Assembly: GCF_028206795.1 (NCBI RefSeq)
Contig: NZ_JAQLFJ010000009.1
Location: 1 to 64,000 of the forward strand
Origin: Collinsella aerofaciens
Lineage (GTDB): Bacteria > Actinomycetota > Coriobacteriia > Coriobacteriales > Coriobacteriaceae
Length of the DNA: 64,000 nucleotides
Direction of reading: 5' to 3'
This document shows, in pieces, positions 1-8,048 of the stretch; the stretch's first letter is position 1; each line of letters begins with the position of its first letter. Below the pieces are notes generated by a model, which ran no database searches, was not told the origin of the DNA, and was given only the letters and a program-made list of their open reading frames with translations. The position numbers and the translations under genes were made by a program.

Positions 1-80
1 GCTAGAAATCATATGACGGGGCGCGGGCCGTGTTCCGCTATGCGGTTGTCAATTTGCGAAAGAAATTATGCGTCACCGCT

Positions 81-890
81 ATGAAATGGAATGGACGCCA
101 CATGGAAATCCCCAGCACCCTGTGCAGCAATGTGTACGACTTCGCGTTTTGCCCCGAGCCCTGCTACGAACGCCTGGCCGACCTCGCCGACCCCGAGGAC
201 TGGGGTCCCGGCAACCGCATCCTCAAAAACTACCTGTCGTTTTCGTTTAGCCGTGCGGTGTTCCTGACCGAGCGCGACGTGGACCAGACCGCGCCGTCCA
301 ACCTGCCTTTGGTGTTCGACAACGACCAATGCCTGTTCAACACCGGCCTGTACACGCGTCGCTACGAGACCATCTACGGCCTGTTTGAGCCCAACACCAA
401 GCCCGACGCGCGCCAGCGCTGGTTTTTGAAGGGCTTCTTTAAGGAGAGCGACCCCATGCTGGTCTCGTTTGAGTACCTGCCGTGCCGCGTGCGCTTTGCC
501 GAGGACCCCTCCGAGCTGGTCTTTGACTACCGCTTGCCCATCCGCTCCAACATCGACCACATTCTGGGCGATGAGGAGAACCTTACGCGTATTCCCGCTA
601 GCCTGATGGGGGAGGGCAACTCGCTGCTGCTGCGCCGTGCCTTTGAGGGCGCCGTCGTCGAGGCCGCCCGCCGCGCCGCCGCCAACTACACGCTCGCCGT
701 GCCGCAGTTCTACGGCGGTCGGATCCAACTGCTGCTGCCGCTGTGCCTAACCGGCGACAAGCCCGAACTGGCGCTGACCATCCAGCGCGAGGACGGTTTC
801 TACGCCGCGCGCACCTGCCTCACGCTCGACATGGCATACAACAATGCGCGACTAATCTGTCGCCCCGAGACCTCGTGGATAAAGCGGTAA
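81..890 (+). CDS. DUF3825 domain-containing protein
   Basis: About 269 aa if started at the ATG at 81; a GTG at 30 and an ATG at 102 are also in frame and none has a convincing ribosome site, so the start is uncertain. The protein matches my memory of the DUF3825 family: an N-terminal segment with ERLADLADPEDWG, a central FNTGLYT block, a late LLPLCLT block, and a C-terminal LDMAYNNARLI signature. No catalytic function is established for the family. There is no signal peptide or membrane segment, so it is probably cytosolic. It stands alone at the window edge, ahead of a tRNA gene. Codon use resembles the core genes. Confidence 0.72.
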   Translation: MKWNGRHMEIPSTLCSNVYDFAFCPEPCYERLADLADPEDWGPGNRILKNYLSFSFSRAVFLTERDVDQTAPSNLPLVFDNDQCLFNTGLYTRRYETIYGLFEPNTKPDARQRWFLKGFFKESDPMLVSFEYLPCRVRFAEDPSELVFDYRLPIRSNIDHILGDEENLTRIPASLMGEGNSLLLRRAFEGAVVEAARRAAANYTLAVPQFYGGRIQLLLPLCLTGDKPELALTIQREDGFYAARTCLTLDMAYNNARLICRPETSWIKR

Positions 891-978
891 ATGGTGGTTA
901 AGCTGCTGTTTTACCTATTGCTTTGGTTGCTTTGGCTTAGCTAGCATCCACGAATTTAAAATCGGGGGCAAAAAGTTC

Positions 979-1008
979 TTGGTAAACCAGGCGCGGCTAT
1001 GATAGTAT
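979..1008 (+). promoter_or_regulatory. tRNA-Val promoter
   Basis: A TTGGTA -35-like hexamer at 979-984 is followed after 16-18 bases by GATAGT/TAGTAT, about 20 bases before the tRNA start. The match to consensus is only moderate. Confidence 0.45.
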
Positions 1009-1028
1009 CTCTTTTGCCGAAAGGCGAC

Positions 1029-1103
1029 GGGCGATTGGCTCAGGGGTAGAGCATATCCTTCACACGGATGGGGTCACAAGTTCGAATCTTGTATCGCCCA
1101 CCA
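1029..1103 (+). tRNA. tRNA-Val (CAC)
   Basis: A full cloverleaf can be folded: acceptor GGGCGAT (1029-1035) pairs with ATCGCCC (1093-1099); the D arm is closed by GCTC/GAGC; the anticodon stem is TATCC/GGATG with loop TTCACAC, giving anticodon CAC; the T arm is ACAAG/CTTGT with loop TTCGAAT. The discriminator base is A and CCA is encoded (1101-1103). It reads GUG codons. Confidence 0.93.
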
Positions 1104-1114
1104 TCAAAAGCGCA

Positions 1115-1145
1115 GGTCAGAGGTGTTAAGCCTCTGGCCTTTTTC
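1115..1145 (+). terminator. Terminator of tRNA-Val
   Basis: GGTCAGAGG and CCTCTGGCC form a 9-bp stem with one G.T pair around a 7-base loop, followed by a T-run. Confidence 0.8.
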
Positions 1146-1550
1146 TATTTGATACCAAGGGTGACACCAAAAGTGACACCAAATTTTCGATTTTTATTAG
1201 CATGGGGTCCTATTTTTTATTGATCGCAAACCCTTCATAGTTCCTACATATTGAATATTATTTTCGTTCGTTGACCAACTATAGAGTGACGTCGTCGAAC
1301 ATTTTGAAAATAGTTCACGCGATCTTTCAATGAATTCTTTGCATGATTCATACGCAATTGTGGAGAAAAAGACCACTGGCTCACAGCTCGTACCAGCACA
1401 TTCACGCCTCGTGACAACCTTTCAACACATCCCATCCATTTTTTGGTCAGCGTTTGGTCAGCTTCCGGTACTTACCCGCATGATGCCCCAGTAGATAATC
1501 GTCCACGACCACAACCGCATGGCCTACGGCCGATACCAAGGGAGGCGCAA
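1146..1550. other. AT-rich gap with short direct repeats downstream of tRNA-Val
   Basis: No convincing gene. The gap is much more AT-rich than the flanks. It contains a tandem repeat (GTGACACCAAAA, GTGACACCAAAT) at about 1160-1184 and a second one (TTTGGTCAGC twice) at 1442-1461. Short tandem repeats next to a tRNA 3' end resemble arm-type sites left by tyrosine integrases, but no integrase gene is present, so this is only a possible scar of an integrated element. Confidence 0.4.
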
Positions 1551-2708
1551 ATGGACGAAATCGTCTGCGCAAACACCGCATTCCGCTATTGGCGCTGCCC
1601 ACCGCAGGTGCGCGACCTCTACCCGCGCCTACCCAACTCCGAAGAAGGCTGGCGAGCTCTATCCCAAGCCCCATTCGTAACCGACGTCCTCAAGACCCCG
1701 ATTATCGCTGTTGCTTCGCCAGGTTATTGCAATCACCATTCGGGATTGCGCTCCACTATTCGCTGGGAAGGGACATCGGATGTCAGCACAACAATCGACA
1801 CTAATTTAGGCTTTAGTGTTACCAATCCGCTTAACACATTATTTACTATGACACGCTTTGTGTCCCAAATAGATCTCGTACTGGCTATGTACGAACTTTG
1901 CGGTTGCTTTTCCGTTTTCGAGCTTGCTCCCGCTGCCGAAATGCAGTTAAAAATGGCGGTAGAGGAGAATCGCAATTCCAGCACGCAGGATCTGTTCGAA
2001 CTTGGAGAAGGCGAAGACGAGGTTCCTTGGAAACGAGTTTACGCCCGCGCAACCGTAAAGGCCACAGATAAAGAAGGCCAAACGAACAAGCGTGAGGATG
2101 GAAGAGAGGTTACGAAACTCAAAGGCACTTCTCTTTGGATGAGAAAGCCGCTCATCGAGCTAAGCGATCTACATCGATTCGCCGACAAGGTCAAAAGTCA
2201 AATGTGGGGAAAGCAGTTTTATGATGCCGCTCAGCAGGTTATCGGCATTGCTGCGTCTCCGCTCGAGGTCGCGGGGGTACTGCTTCTAAGTCGTTCTCGA
2301 CGTCTAGGTGGTTCAGGATTCAGATACGTGTACCTCAACGATTTAACCCCTCTATCCGTGGCAGCCCAAAGCATCGCAGGCCAAAAGGTCTGCTACGGCG
2401 ACATCGTGATCGTAAACCCAATCCTAATGAAGGCAGTTATTATCGAGATCCAAGGTGAGGTCATTCATGGCTCAGGTGCAATACTTGACCACGATGCGGA
2501 GCGCATGACTGCGTTGCAGAGCATGGGATTCGATGTATTCCTGGTGACTCACGATATGCTCAACGATTCAAAGCTGCTAGACACCATAGTCAGAAGTGTC
2601 TGCGACCGTTTAGGGATTCGCTATAAAGCCAAAACTGAGGCAATGAAGTGCGCCGAGACGAGACTGCGAGCAAATGTTTTGTGCAACTGGTTGGAAATCG
2701 GAAATTAG
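1551..2708 (+). CDS. Accessory protein with PD-(D/E)xK nuclease-like C-terminus
   Basis: 385 aa from the ATG at 1551, which has GGAGG 10 bases upstream; the upstream in-frame extension is unlikely to be translated. GC is clearly lower than in the neighbours. The middle (about residues 90-125) has NPLNTLF...MYELCG, recalling the SPxRTLxDLAR region of AbiEi-like proteins. The C-terminus (about residues 285-345) has a strand-acid-strand pattern, D-IVIVNP then VIIEIQG, then DHDAERMTALQSMG and FLVT, as in DUF559/Vsr-like folds. I recall it as a multicopy Coriobacteriia family of unknown function. Catalytic status is inferred only. It sits between tRNA-Val and tRNA-Ala, a usual place for accessory DNA. 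Confidence 0.7.
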   Translation: MDEIVCANTAFRYWRCPPQVRDLYPRLPNSEEGWRALSQAPFVTDVLKTPIIAVASPGYCNHHSGLRSTIRWEGTSDVSTTIDTNLGFSVTNPLNTLFTMTRFVSQIDLVLAMYELCGCFSVFELAPAAEMQLKMAVEENRNSSTQDLFELGEGEDEVPWKRVYARATVKATDKEGQTNKREDGREVTKLKGTSLWMRKPLIELSDLHRFADKVKSQMWGKQFYDAAQQVIGIAASPLEVAGVLLLSRSRRLGGSGFRYVYLNDLTPLSVAAQSIAGQKVCYGDIVIVNPILMKAVIIEIQGEVIHGSGAILDHDAERMTALQSMGFDVFLVTHDMLNDSKLLDTIVRSVCDRLGIRYKAKTEAMKCAETRLRANVLCNWLEIGN

Positions 2709-3015
2709 TCGGCGACAAGGCGCTAGAACTACCTAGTTTGCCTGTTAGTGAAATAATGTCATTTCAAAACTATGCCGGATTACGGGGCTGGACCCGGACT
2801 GGCCGTCCATACCCTGCATTTCACGGAATACGCAAGCCGTCTACCTGCGGTTTTGATTTTACCGATTACGGCATGCTCGGGGGTTCCCGGCCTGGCCCCG
2901 TAAACCGGCATAGTTTTGAAATCGCCGGGTCGGCGGGAGCGCGATTGGCCCCGGTAATGGGCCTGGCGCCGGCAAGACGGCCGTTGGGCGGATGGCGGCC
3001 CGCGCCGCGACTGCG
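2709..3015. other. Intergenic region upstream of the first tRNA-Ala
   Basis: No gene is supported. It holds palindromic element A1 (2761-2922) and then GC-rich DNA that resembles, with gaps, the segment ahead of the second tRNA-Ala (about 3817-3925). A 145-aa ORF running through it is out of register with any recognisable protein and overlaps the tRNA. Confidence 0.6.
2761..2922. repeat. Palindromic element A1
   Basis: A 28-bp near-perfect inverted repeat (one mismatch) links 2761-2788 to 2895-2922 around a 106-bp interior. The outer arm reads ATTTCAAAACTATGCCGG and continues into ATTACGGGGC, which pairs with GCCCCGTAA on the other side. A related element (A2) lies at 3658-3819. The interior of A1 has CTACCTGCGGTTTTG; A2 carries the same block in the opposite orientation. 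No open reading frame or transposase is inside. Confidence 0.8.
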
Positions 3016-3034
3016 AAATTTTCCAAAAATGTCC

Positions 3035-3063
3035 TTGCATCGCCGTCCGAGTTCCCGTATAGT
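3035..3063 (+). promoter_or_regulatory. Promoter of first tRNA-Ala
   Basis: TTGCAT at 3035-3040, a 17-base spacer, then TATAGT at 3058-3063, 12 bases before the tRNA. This is a strong sigma-70-type arrangement and is conserved in the second copy. Confidence 0.8.
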
Positions 3064-3075
3064 ACTTTTTCGCAC

Positions 3076-3148
3076 GGGGGCGTAGCTCAGCTGGGAGAGC
3101 GCTTGACTGGCAGTCAAGAGGTCAGGGGTTCGATCCCCCTCGTCTCCA
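3076..3148 (+). tRNA. tRNA-Ala (GGC), copy 1
   Basis: Acceptor GGGGGCG pairs with CGTCTCC and includes the G3.U70 wobble pair that identifies alanine tRNAs. The anticodon stem CTTGA/TCAAG encloses CTGGCAG, giving anticodon GGC. T loop TTCGATC, discriminator A. The genomic 3' end reads ACCC, so CCA is not fully encoded. Confidence 0.92.
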
Positions 3149-3164
3149 CCCGAGCATTGAATGA

Positions 3165-3192
3165 GGCTCCAACGCAAGTTGGGGTCTTTTTT
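3165..3192 (+). terminator. Terminator of tRNA-Ala copy 1
   Basis: CTCCAAC and GTTGGGG pair around a GCAA tetraloop, followed by TCTTTTTT. Confidence 0.82.
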
Positions 3193-3320
3193 CTTATCTA
3201 ACGATTGAAGCCATGTGTTGGTTGGGTAGCATCTTGGCGACATTCCCATTGTTAATTACGAATATGAATGTTAATAACTTTACGTCTCTGGATGGCAAAG
3301 CTAGTTTGCAGCGCTAACAA

Positions 3321-3347
3321 CAAAGAGGCCGGGCGTAATGCCCGGCC
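3321..3347 (-). terminator. Terminator of the minus-strand CAT tRNA
   Basis: A perfect 8-bp GGCCGGGC/GCCCGGCC stem with loop GTAAT lies 10 bases past the tRNA 3' end on the minus strand, followed on that strand by TCTTTGTTG. Confidence 0.65.
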
Positions 3348-3357
3348 TAAAATACTC

Positions 3358-3433
3358 TGGTGGGCCCTCCGGGATTCGAACCCAGAACCCAGGGATTATG
3401 AGTCCCCTGCGCTAACCGTTGCGCCAAGAGCCC
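3358..3433 (-). tRNA. tRNA with CAT anticodon (elongator Met or Ile2)
   Basis: On the minus strand, acceptor GGGCTCT (ending at 3433) pairs with AGGGCCC. The anticodon stem GGGGA/TCCCT holds CTCATAA, giving anticodon CAT. The T loop is TTCGAAT, the discriminator is A and CCA is encoded (3358-3360). It is not the initiator type, since it lacks the three G-C pairs before the anticodon loop. Elongator Met and lysidine-modified Ile2 tRNAs cannot be told apart by eye. It is transcribed against the two flanking tRNA-Ala genes. Confidence 0.85.
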
Positions 3434-3924
3434 TTATGAACGGTGAATGCAATTCTAATAAAGGCATCTAAGGCCTAATTTCTTCGCTTCACGTCGTGAA
3501 ATACTACCATGCACGAGCAAGTCGCACAACGCAAGATCAAGTCCAATGCTAAACAACAACCAATCTAGGCGCGTCGCAGAAAAGACGTGTTTTAGAAAAA
3601 GTTAAGGCCATTAATTCAGGGCTCAAACACATTTAACCGCGAAATCAAGCTGATGCCATTTCAAAACACCGCCAGTTTACTACGACTGATCGGCGACTCC
3701 CGAGCACCGCGTGTTCCCCGTTTGCAAAACCGCAGGTAGGGAGCCCGACGGTTGCGTGAAAAGGCGTGCGTGGTCGAACATTCCTGATTCATCGTAGTAA
3801 ACCGGCATAGTTCTGAGGCGCAGAGGAGGGGCGGTTCGCAATCGGGTCCGATAATGGGACTGGCGGAGCACGGGAAACCCGGTTGAGCGGGCGGGTCGTG
3901 TTTCGCCCGTGCCGGCACGGGCGA
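3434..3924. other. Intergenic region upstream of second tRNA-Ala
   Basis: No gene is supported. AT-rich DNA (3434-3657) is followed by palindromic element A2 (3658-3819) and by GC-rich DNA resembling the segment before the first tRNA-Ala. A short GC-rich hairpin, TTTCGCCCGTGCC/GGCACGGGCGAAA, lies at 3901-3926. Confidence 0.55.
3658..3819. repeat. Palindromic element A2
   Basis: A diverged relative of A1. The arms 3658-3685 and 3792-3819 pair imperfectly: the inner 11 bases (GTTTACTACGA with TCGTAGTAAAC) pair perfectly, the outer part only partly. The inner arm sequence differs from A1 but remains self-complementary. The block CAAAACCGCAGGTAG in the interior is the reverse complement of a block in A1. 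Confidence 0.7.
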
Positions 3925-3944
3925 AAGTTTTTCCAAAATTGCCC

Positions 3945-3973
3945 TTGCATCGCCGTCGGAGTTCCCGTATAGT
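3945..3973 (+). promoter_or_regulatory. Promoter of second tRNA-Ala
   Basis: TTGCAT (3945-3950), a 17-base spacer, then TATAGT (3968-3973), the same as in copy 1. Confidence 0.8.
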
Positions 3974-3985
3974 ACTTCTTCGCAC

Positions 3986-4058
3986 GGGGGCGTAGCTCAG
4001 CTGGGAGAGCGCTTGACTGGCAGTCAAGAGGTCAGGGGTTCGATCCCCCTCGTCTCCA
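3986..4058 (+). tRNA. tRNA-Ala (GGC), copy 2
   Basis: Identical to the tRNA-Ala at 3076-3148: anticodon GGC, G3.U70 pair, 3' end ACCC without an encoded CCA. Confidence 0.92.
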
Positions 4059-4074
4059 CCCGAGCATTGAATGA

Positions 4075-4102
4075 GGCTCCAACGCAAGTTGGGGCCTTTT
4101 TT
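4075..4102 (+). terminator. Terminator of tRNA-Ala copy 2
   Basis: The same CTCCAAC-GCAA-GTTGGGG hairpin as in copy 1, followed by CCTTTTTT. It ends 32 bases before the ABC-F start codon. Confidence 0.8.
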
Positions 4103-4133
4103 CATATTGGCACACAAGGTCAAAGGCGGCACC

Positions 4134-6167
4134 ATGATCCTCCTGGTCGACAAGATCGAAAAAAGCTTCGGCGCACGCGTCCTCTTTAGCGGCGCGTCCT
4201 TCCAGATCAACCCCGGCGAGCGCTTCGCGCTCGTGGGCCCCAACGGCGCTGGCAAAACCACCATGCTCAAAATCATCATGGGCATCGACAGTCCCGACTC
4301 CGGCCAGGTCCAGTACGCAAAGGACTGCCAGGTGGGCTACCTAGAGCAGGAAACTAATCTGGAACAAAAGGACACCACCATCCTCGCCGAGGTCATGGCC
4401 GCCGCCAAGGAAATCCGCCGCATGGGCGAGCGCGCTAACGAGCTGCAGGCCCAAATCACCGAGCTCTCCGAGCAGGGCAAGGACGTCGACGCACTCCTCA
4501 ACGAGTACGGCCAGGTCCAGGACCGCTTTGAGCACCTGGGCGGCTACGAGCTCGAGAGCAACGCCCGCAAGATCCTGTCCGGCCTGGGCTTTAAGGTCAC
4601 CGACTTTGAGCGCCCGTGCTCCGAGTTCTCGGGCGGCTGGCAGATGCGCATCGCGCTCGCCAAGCTCTTCCTGCGCCATCCCGACCTGCTGCTTCTGGAC
4701 GAGCCCACCAACCACCTGGACCTCGAAAGCGTCCAGTGGCTGCGTGGCTTTATCGCCAACTACGACGGCGCCGTCCTCATCGTCAGCCACGACCGCGCCT
4801 TTATGGACGCCTGCGTCGACCACGTCGCCGCGCTCGAAAACCGTCGCGTGACCACTTACACCGGCAACTACAGCAGCTACCTCAAGCAGCGCGAGGACAA
4901 CCTTGAGCAGATGCGCGCCAAGCGCGCCGCCCAGGAGCGCGACATCGCCCACATGCAGGTCTTCGTCGACAAGTTCCGCTACAAGCCCACCAAGGCCGCC
5001 CAGGCCCAGGAGCGCATCCGCAAGATCGAGCAGATCAAAAAGGAGCTTGTCATCCTACCCGAGGGCCACAAGCACATCGACTTTAAGTTCCCCGACCCGC
5101 CGCGCTCCGGCGACATGGTCGTGGGCCTGGAGGGCGTCTCCAAGTCCTACGGCAACAAGCACATCTACAGCGACATCGACCTCAAGCTCTACCGCGGCGA
5201 GCACGTGGCGCTCGTCGGCCCCAACGGCGCCGGCAAGTCCACGCTCATGAAGATCATCGCCGGACTGGAGCCGCCCACCACCGGCACCCGCGACCTGGGC
5301 ACCAACGTGGGCGTGGCCTATTACGCCCAGCACGCGCTCGAGGGCATGACCGAGTCCAACACCGTCCTGCAAGAGATCGACACCGTCACGCCCAAGTGGA
5401 CCGTGCCGCAGCAGCGCAGCCTACTGGGCGCCTTCCTGTTTAGCGACAACGATTCCATCGAAAAGCAGGTGCGCGTCCTTTCCGGCGGTGAAAAGGCGCG
5501 CTTGGCCCTGGCTAAGATGCTCGTGGCCCCCGAGGCACTTCTGTGCCTGGACGAGCCCACCAACCACCTAGACATCGACTCGGTGGACATGCTCGAGAAC
5601 GCCCTGCAAAACTTCCCCGGCACCATCGTGCTGATCAGCCACGACGAGCACCTGGTGCGCGCCGTGGCCAACCGCGTCATCGACATCCGCGACGGACAAG
5701 TCACGGTCTACGACGGCGACTACGACTACTACCTCTACAAGCGCGAGGACCTCGCAGCCCGCGCCGCCGCCGAGGCGTCCACGGAGAGCGCGCCGGCCAC
5801 GACCAAGTCCGCCAAGGCCAGCGCCGCCCAGGCCGACACCCCCGTCGCCGCCCCCAAGCCTGCCGAGGGCAAAAAGACCAAGGAGCAAAAGCGCGCCGAG
5901 GCCCAAGCCCGCGCTGCGCTCAACAAAAAGCTCAAGGGCGTGCGTAACCAGCTCAAGAAGATCGAGACGGAGCTCGACAAAAAGCGCGCCCGCTATGACG
6001 AGCTTATGGAATTGATGGCGAGCGAAGAGCTTTATGCCGATCAAGACAAGTTCAACGCCGCGCTGGGGGAATATAACGGCCTTAAGCAAGAGCTACCCAA
6101 GCTCGAGGACGAATGGCTGGAGCTTTCCACCCAGATCGAAGAGGAGACCGCGCGTGAACTCTCGTAA
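4134..6167 (+). CDS. ABC-F family ATPase
   Basis: 677 aa from the ATG at 4134; the longer in-frame ORF runs back through the tRNA terminator and is not real. It has two ATP-binding cassettes and no membrane domain: Walker A GPNGAGKT at about 35-42 and GPNGAGKS at about 361-368, with signatures FSGGW (about 163) and LSGGEKARL (about 448). A charged linker joins the cassettes. An Ala-rich stretch (about 545-590) leads to a C-terminal coiled coil (about 590-670), as in Uup/YdiF-like ABC-F proteins. Such proteins act on the ribosome E site as translation factors or antibiotic-protection factors; which applies here cannot be told. The next gene overlaps its 3' end. Confidence 0.93.
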   Translation: MILLVDKIEKSFGARVLFSGASFQINPGERFALVGPNGAGKTTMLKIIMGIDSPDSGQVQYAKDCQVGYLEQETNLEQKDTTILAEVMAAAKEIRRMGERANELQAQITELSEQGKDVDALLNEYGQVQDRFEHLGGYELESNARKILSGLGFKVTDFERPCSEFSGGWQMRIALAKLFLRHPDLLLLDEPTNHLDLESVQWLRGFIANYDGAVLIVSHDRAFMDACVDHVAALENRRVTTYTGNYSSYLKQREDNLEQMRAKRAAQERDIAHMQVFVDKFRYKPTKAAQAQERIRKIEQIKKELVILPEGHKHIDFKFPDPPRSGDMVVGLEGVSKSYGNKHIYSDIDLKLYRGEHVALVGPNGAGKSTLMKIIAGLEPPTTGTRDLGTNVGVAYYAQHALEGMTESNTVLQEIDTVTPKWTVPQQRSLLGAFLFSDNDSIEKQVRVLSGGEKARLALAKMLVAPEALLCLDEPTNHLDIDSVDMLENALQNFPGTIVLISHDEHLVRAVANRVIDIRDGQVTVYDGDYDYYLYKREDLAARAAAEASTESAPATTKSAKASAAQADTPVAAPKPAEGKKTKEQKRAEAQARAALNKKLKGVRNQLKKIETELDKKRARYDELMELMASEELYADQDKFNAALGEYNGLKQELPKLEDEWLELSTQIEEETARELS

Positions 6168-6450
6168 GGCCGCTGCCGTGGCGATGAGCATCATCGCCAT
6201 CGCCTGTCGCATCTGCGGCATCTTTATGAGCGCGATGACCGTGCTGCTGTGCTTTAGCGGCCTCACCGCCAAGTTGCAGATTGTGGGCTTCGTCGTCGAG
6301 CTTTCGCGCGCACTGCCGAGCGCCATCGCCGGCTACGGCGTCATCACATCGCCCTTTGGCGGCGTGTTCCGCTTGGATTACGCCATCGTGGCCGTCATCC
6401 TGTTTGTGGCCGACTACCTGCTCACGCGCGCCTCGCGTCGCGTCCGCTAG
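6154..6450 (+). CDS. Small membrane protein of unknown function
   Basis: 98 aa if started at the GTG at 6154, which has GAGGAGA 6 bases upstream and overlaps the ABC-F stop by 14 bases, implying translational coupling. The next in-frame candidate is the ATG at 6184. Two hydrophobic segments (about residues 10-37 and 72-92) flank a short loop, and the C-terminus is basic (RASRRVR). I recognise no family. It lies 9 bases ahead of a membrane metalloprotease, so a membrane-linked role is plausible. Confidence 0.65.
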   Translation: MNSRKAAAVAMSIIAIACRICGIFMSAMTVLLCFSGLTAKLQIVGFVVELSRALPSAIAGYGVITSPFGGVFRLDYAIVAVILFVADYLLTRASRRVR

Positions 6451-6459
6451 GGGAGCGCC

Positions 6460-7143
6460 ATGTCCAGCAGCTACCTCATGAACCTGCTAGCCAGCGCCGT
6501 CGCCGTCATCGTGGGCATCGTGATCCACGAGAGCGCACACGCCGCCGCGGCCTGGGCACTCGGCGATAAGACGGCCCGTTCGCGCGGACGCGTCTCACTC
6601 AACCCGCTCAACCATATCGACCCGTTTGGCACCATCATCCTGCCGCTGCTCATGCTTGCCGCCGGCGGCCCGGTGTTCGCCTTCGCCAAACCCGTGCCCG
6701 TGTACCTCAACAACCTCAAACACCCCAAGCGTGATGAGGTCCTGGTGAGCGCAGCCGGCCCCGCATCGAATATCGCGCTCGCATGCCTGGCCGCAGCCCT
6801 CATGCACGCTGCATACGGCAACCTCTACGCCAGCATGTCCTTTGCCGTGGCGACGCAAATCATGAACTTCGGCGCCACCTTTATCGTGGTCAACCTGTCG
6901 CTTGCGTTCTTTAACCTCATTCCGATTCCGCCGCTTGACGGCTCGTCGATTATCGTGCCGTTCCTCAAAGGCAAGGCGCTCTCCACCTACTACCAGCTGC
7001 AGCGATACGCCATGCCCATACTCATCATTGTGCTGTATCTGCTGCCCATGTGGACTGGCATCGACGTGATCGGCCGCTATTTCGACGTTACCGTGTATCC
7101 GTTGGCCGAGTGGCTGCTCAACTTCGCAATCGCCGGCATCTAA
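6460..7143 (+). CDS. Site-2 protease family (M50) membrane metalloprotease
   Basis: 227 aa, multi-spanning membrane protein. The zinc-binding motif HESAH is at residues 23-27 in the first membrane segment, and the second catalytic motif of the M50 family, here PPLDGSS, is at about 157-163. The compact size, without a PDZ domain, fits the short YwhC/Rip-like group. These enzymes cut membrane-embedded substrates, often anti-sigma factors; the substrate here is unknown. AGGGGAG precedes the ATG. It lies between a small membrane protein and scpA. Confidence 0.9.
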   Translation: MSSSYLMNLLASAVAVIVGIVIHESAHAAAAWALGDKTARSRGRVSLNPLNHIDPFGTIILPLLMLAAGGPVFAFAKPVPVYLNNLKHPKRDEVLVSAAGPASNIALACLAAALMHAAYGNLYASMSFAVATQIMNFGATFIVVNLSLAFFNLIPIPPLDGSSIIVPFLKGKALSTYYQLQRYAMPILIIVLYLLPMWTGIDVIGRYFDVTVYPLAEWLLNFAIAGI

Positions 7144-7227
7144 GGTAAACTTACAGGTCGACCGTGCAAAACGGTCGCAACATGCACCCAAACCGCGCCG
7201 CGAAGGCGCCGTCAAAGGAGGTCGAAG

Positions 7228-8037
7228 ATGTCGTATCGCGTGTCGACGCAGGTCTACAGCGGACCGTTCGACCTGCTGCTGCAGCTGGTAACCCGCCAAA
7301 AAGTTGATATCGGCGCCATCTCGATCAGCGAGGTGGCCGAGCAATACCTGGCCGAGGCCGAGCGTATCGAGGCGCTGGACCTGGACGTGGCGAGCGACTT
7401 TTTGCTGGTCGCGGCAACTCTTTTGGACATTAAGGCAGCCTCGCTGGTACCCCAGGAGGCACCGCGCAAGACAGGCGACGGTGACGAGGACGACGAAGAC
7501 CTCGAGGAACTCAGTGCGCTCGACGGCGACGCCCTGCGCGAAGTCCTGATCCAGCGCCTGATTGCCTACAAGCAGTTTAAAGGCGCGGCGGCAGCCCTTG
7601 GCGCGCGGATGCAGGCCGAGAGCCGCATGCATCCGCGCGTGGCCGGCCCCGACCCCGAATTCCTTGGCCTTATGCCCGACTACCTGGCCGGCATTACCCT
7701 GCGCGGCCTCGCCGTCATCTGCGCCGACCTGGACGGCAAGCGCCAGACTTTCCTGCTGGAAGCCGAGCACGTGGCACCGCATCGCGTGCCGCTCGACCTG
7801 ACGGTGGCCTCGGTCGATCGCTTTACCATGGCTCACCAAACCTGCACCTTCCGCGAGCTGTTGGACGGCGATGCCACCACCGAACAGCTTGTCGTCACCT
7901 TCCTGGCCATGCTCGAGCTCGCCAAGCGCGGCTCGCTTACCCTGAGCCAGGACGAAATCTTTGGAACCATTCAAATCAATCGCGTCGAGGGCGCCGAGGC
8001 ATACGTGCCCGGCGAGGGCCCCGAGCTCACCGAATAG
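7228..8037 (+). CDS. scpA: Segregation and condensation protein A
   Basis: 269 aa. Kleisin subunit that links the SMC heads and binds an ScpB dimer to form the bacterial condensin. The N-terminus has the family hallmark FDLLLQLVTRQKVDI (residues about 11-25), followed by the helix that contacts SMC. An acidic linker (about 88-102, GDEDDEDLEEL) precedes the C-terminal winged helix. AAAGGAGG lies 6 bases before the ATG. scpB begins 11 bases after its stop, the usual pairing. Confidence 0.95.
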   Translation: MSYRVSTQVYSGPFDLLLQLVTRQKVDIGAISISEVAEQYLAEAERIEALDLDVASDFLLVAATLLDIKAASLVPQEAPRKTGDGDEDDEDLEELSALDGDALREVLIQRLIAYKQFKGAAAALGARMQAESRMHPRVAGPDPEFLGLMPDYLAGITLRGLAVICADLDGKRQTFLLEAEHVAPHRVPLDLTVASVDRFTMAHQTCTFRELLDGDATTEQLVVTFLAMLELAKRGSLTLSQDEIFGTIQINRVEGAEAYVPGEGPELTE

Positions 8038-8048
8038 GAGCGGCAACC

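Larger units (their letters stand above)
3016..3195 (+). repeat. Direct repeat unit 1 (promoter, tRNA-Ala, terminator)
   Basis: About 180 bp containing the promoter, tRNA-Ala and terminator is repeated at 3925-4105 with very few differences, and is identical through the whole tRNA. Confidence 0.85.
3925..4105 (+). repeat. Direct repeat unit 2 (promoter, tRNA-Ala, terminator)
   Basis: Second copy of the repeat at 3016-3195, offset by about 910 bp. Confidence 0.85.

Noticed and set aside
1244..1435. 63-codon minus-strand frame in the AT-rich gap
   Set aside because: No ribosome site, no recognisable family, and the gap looks non-coding.
2648..3085. 145-codon plus-strand frame through element A1 into the tRNA-Ala promoter
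   Set aside because: It overlaps the accessory gene, crosses a palindrome and a tRNA promoter, and has no conserved features.
3358..3433. Initiator tRNA-Met
   Set aside because: The anticodon stem is GGGGA/TCCCT without the GGG/CCC initiator pairs next to the loop, and the first acceptor pair is G-C, not mismatched.
2761..3819. Family A repeats as a CRISPR array
   Set aside because: Only two copies 900 bp apart, each a palindrome of about 160 bp with no regular spacers and no cas genes.
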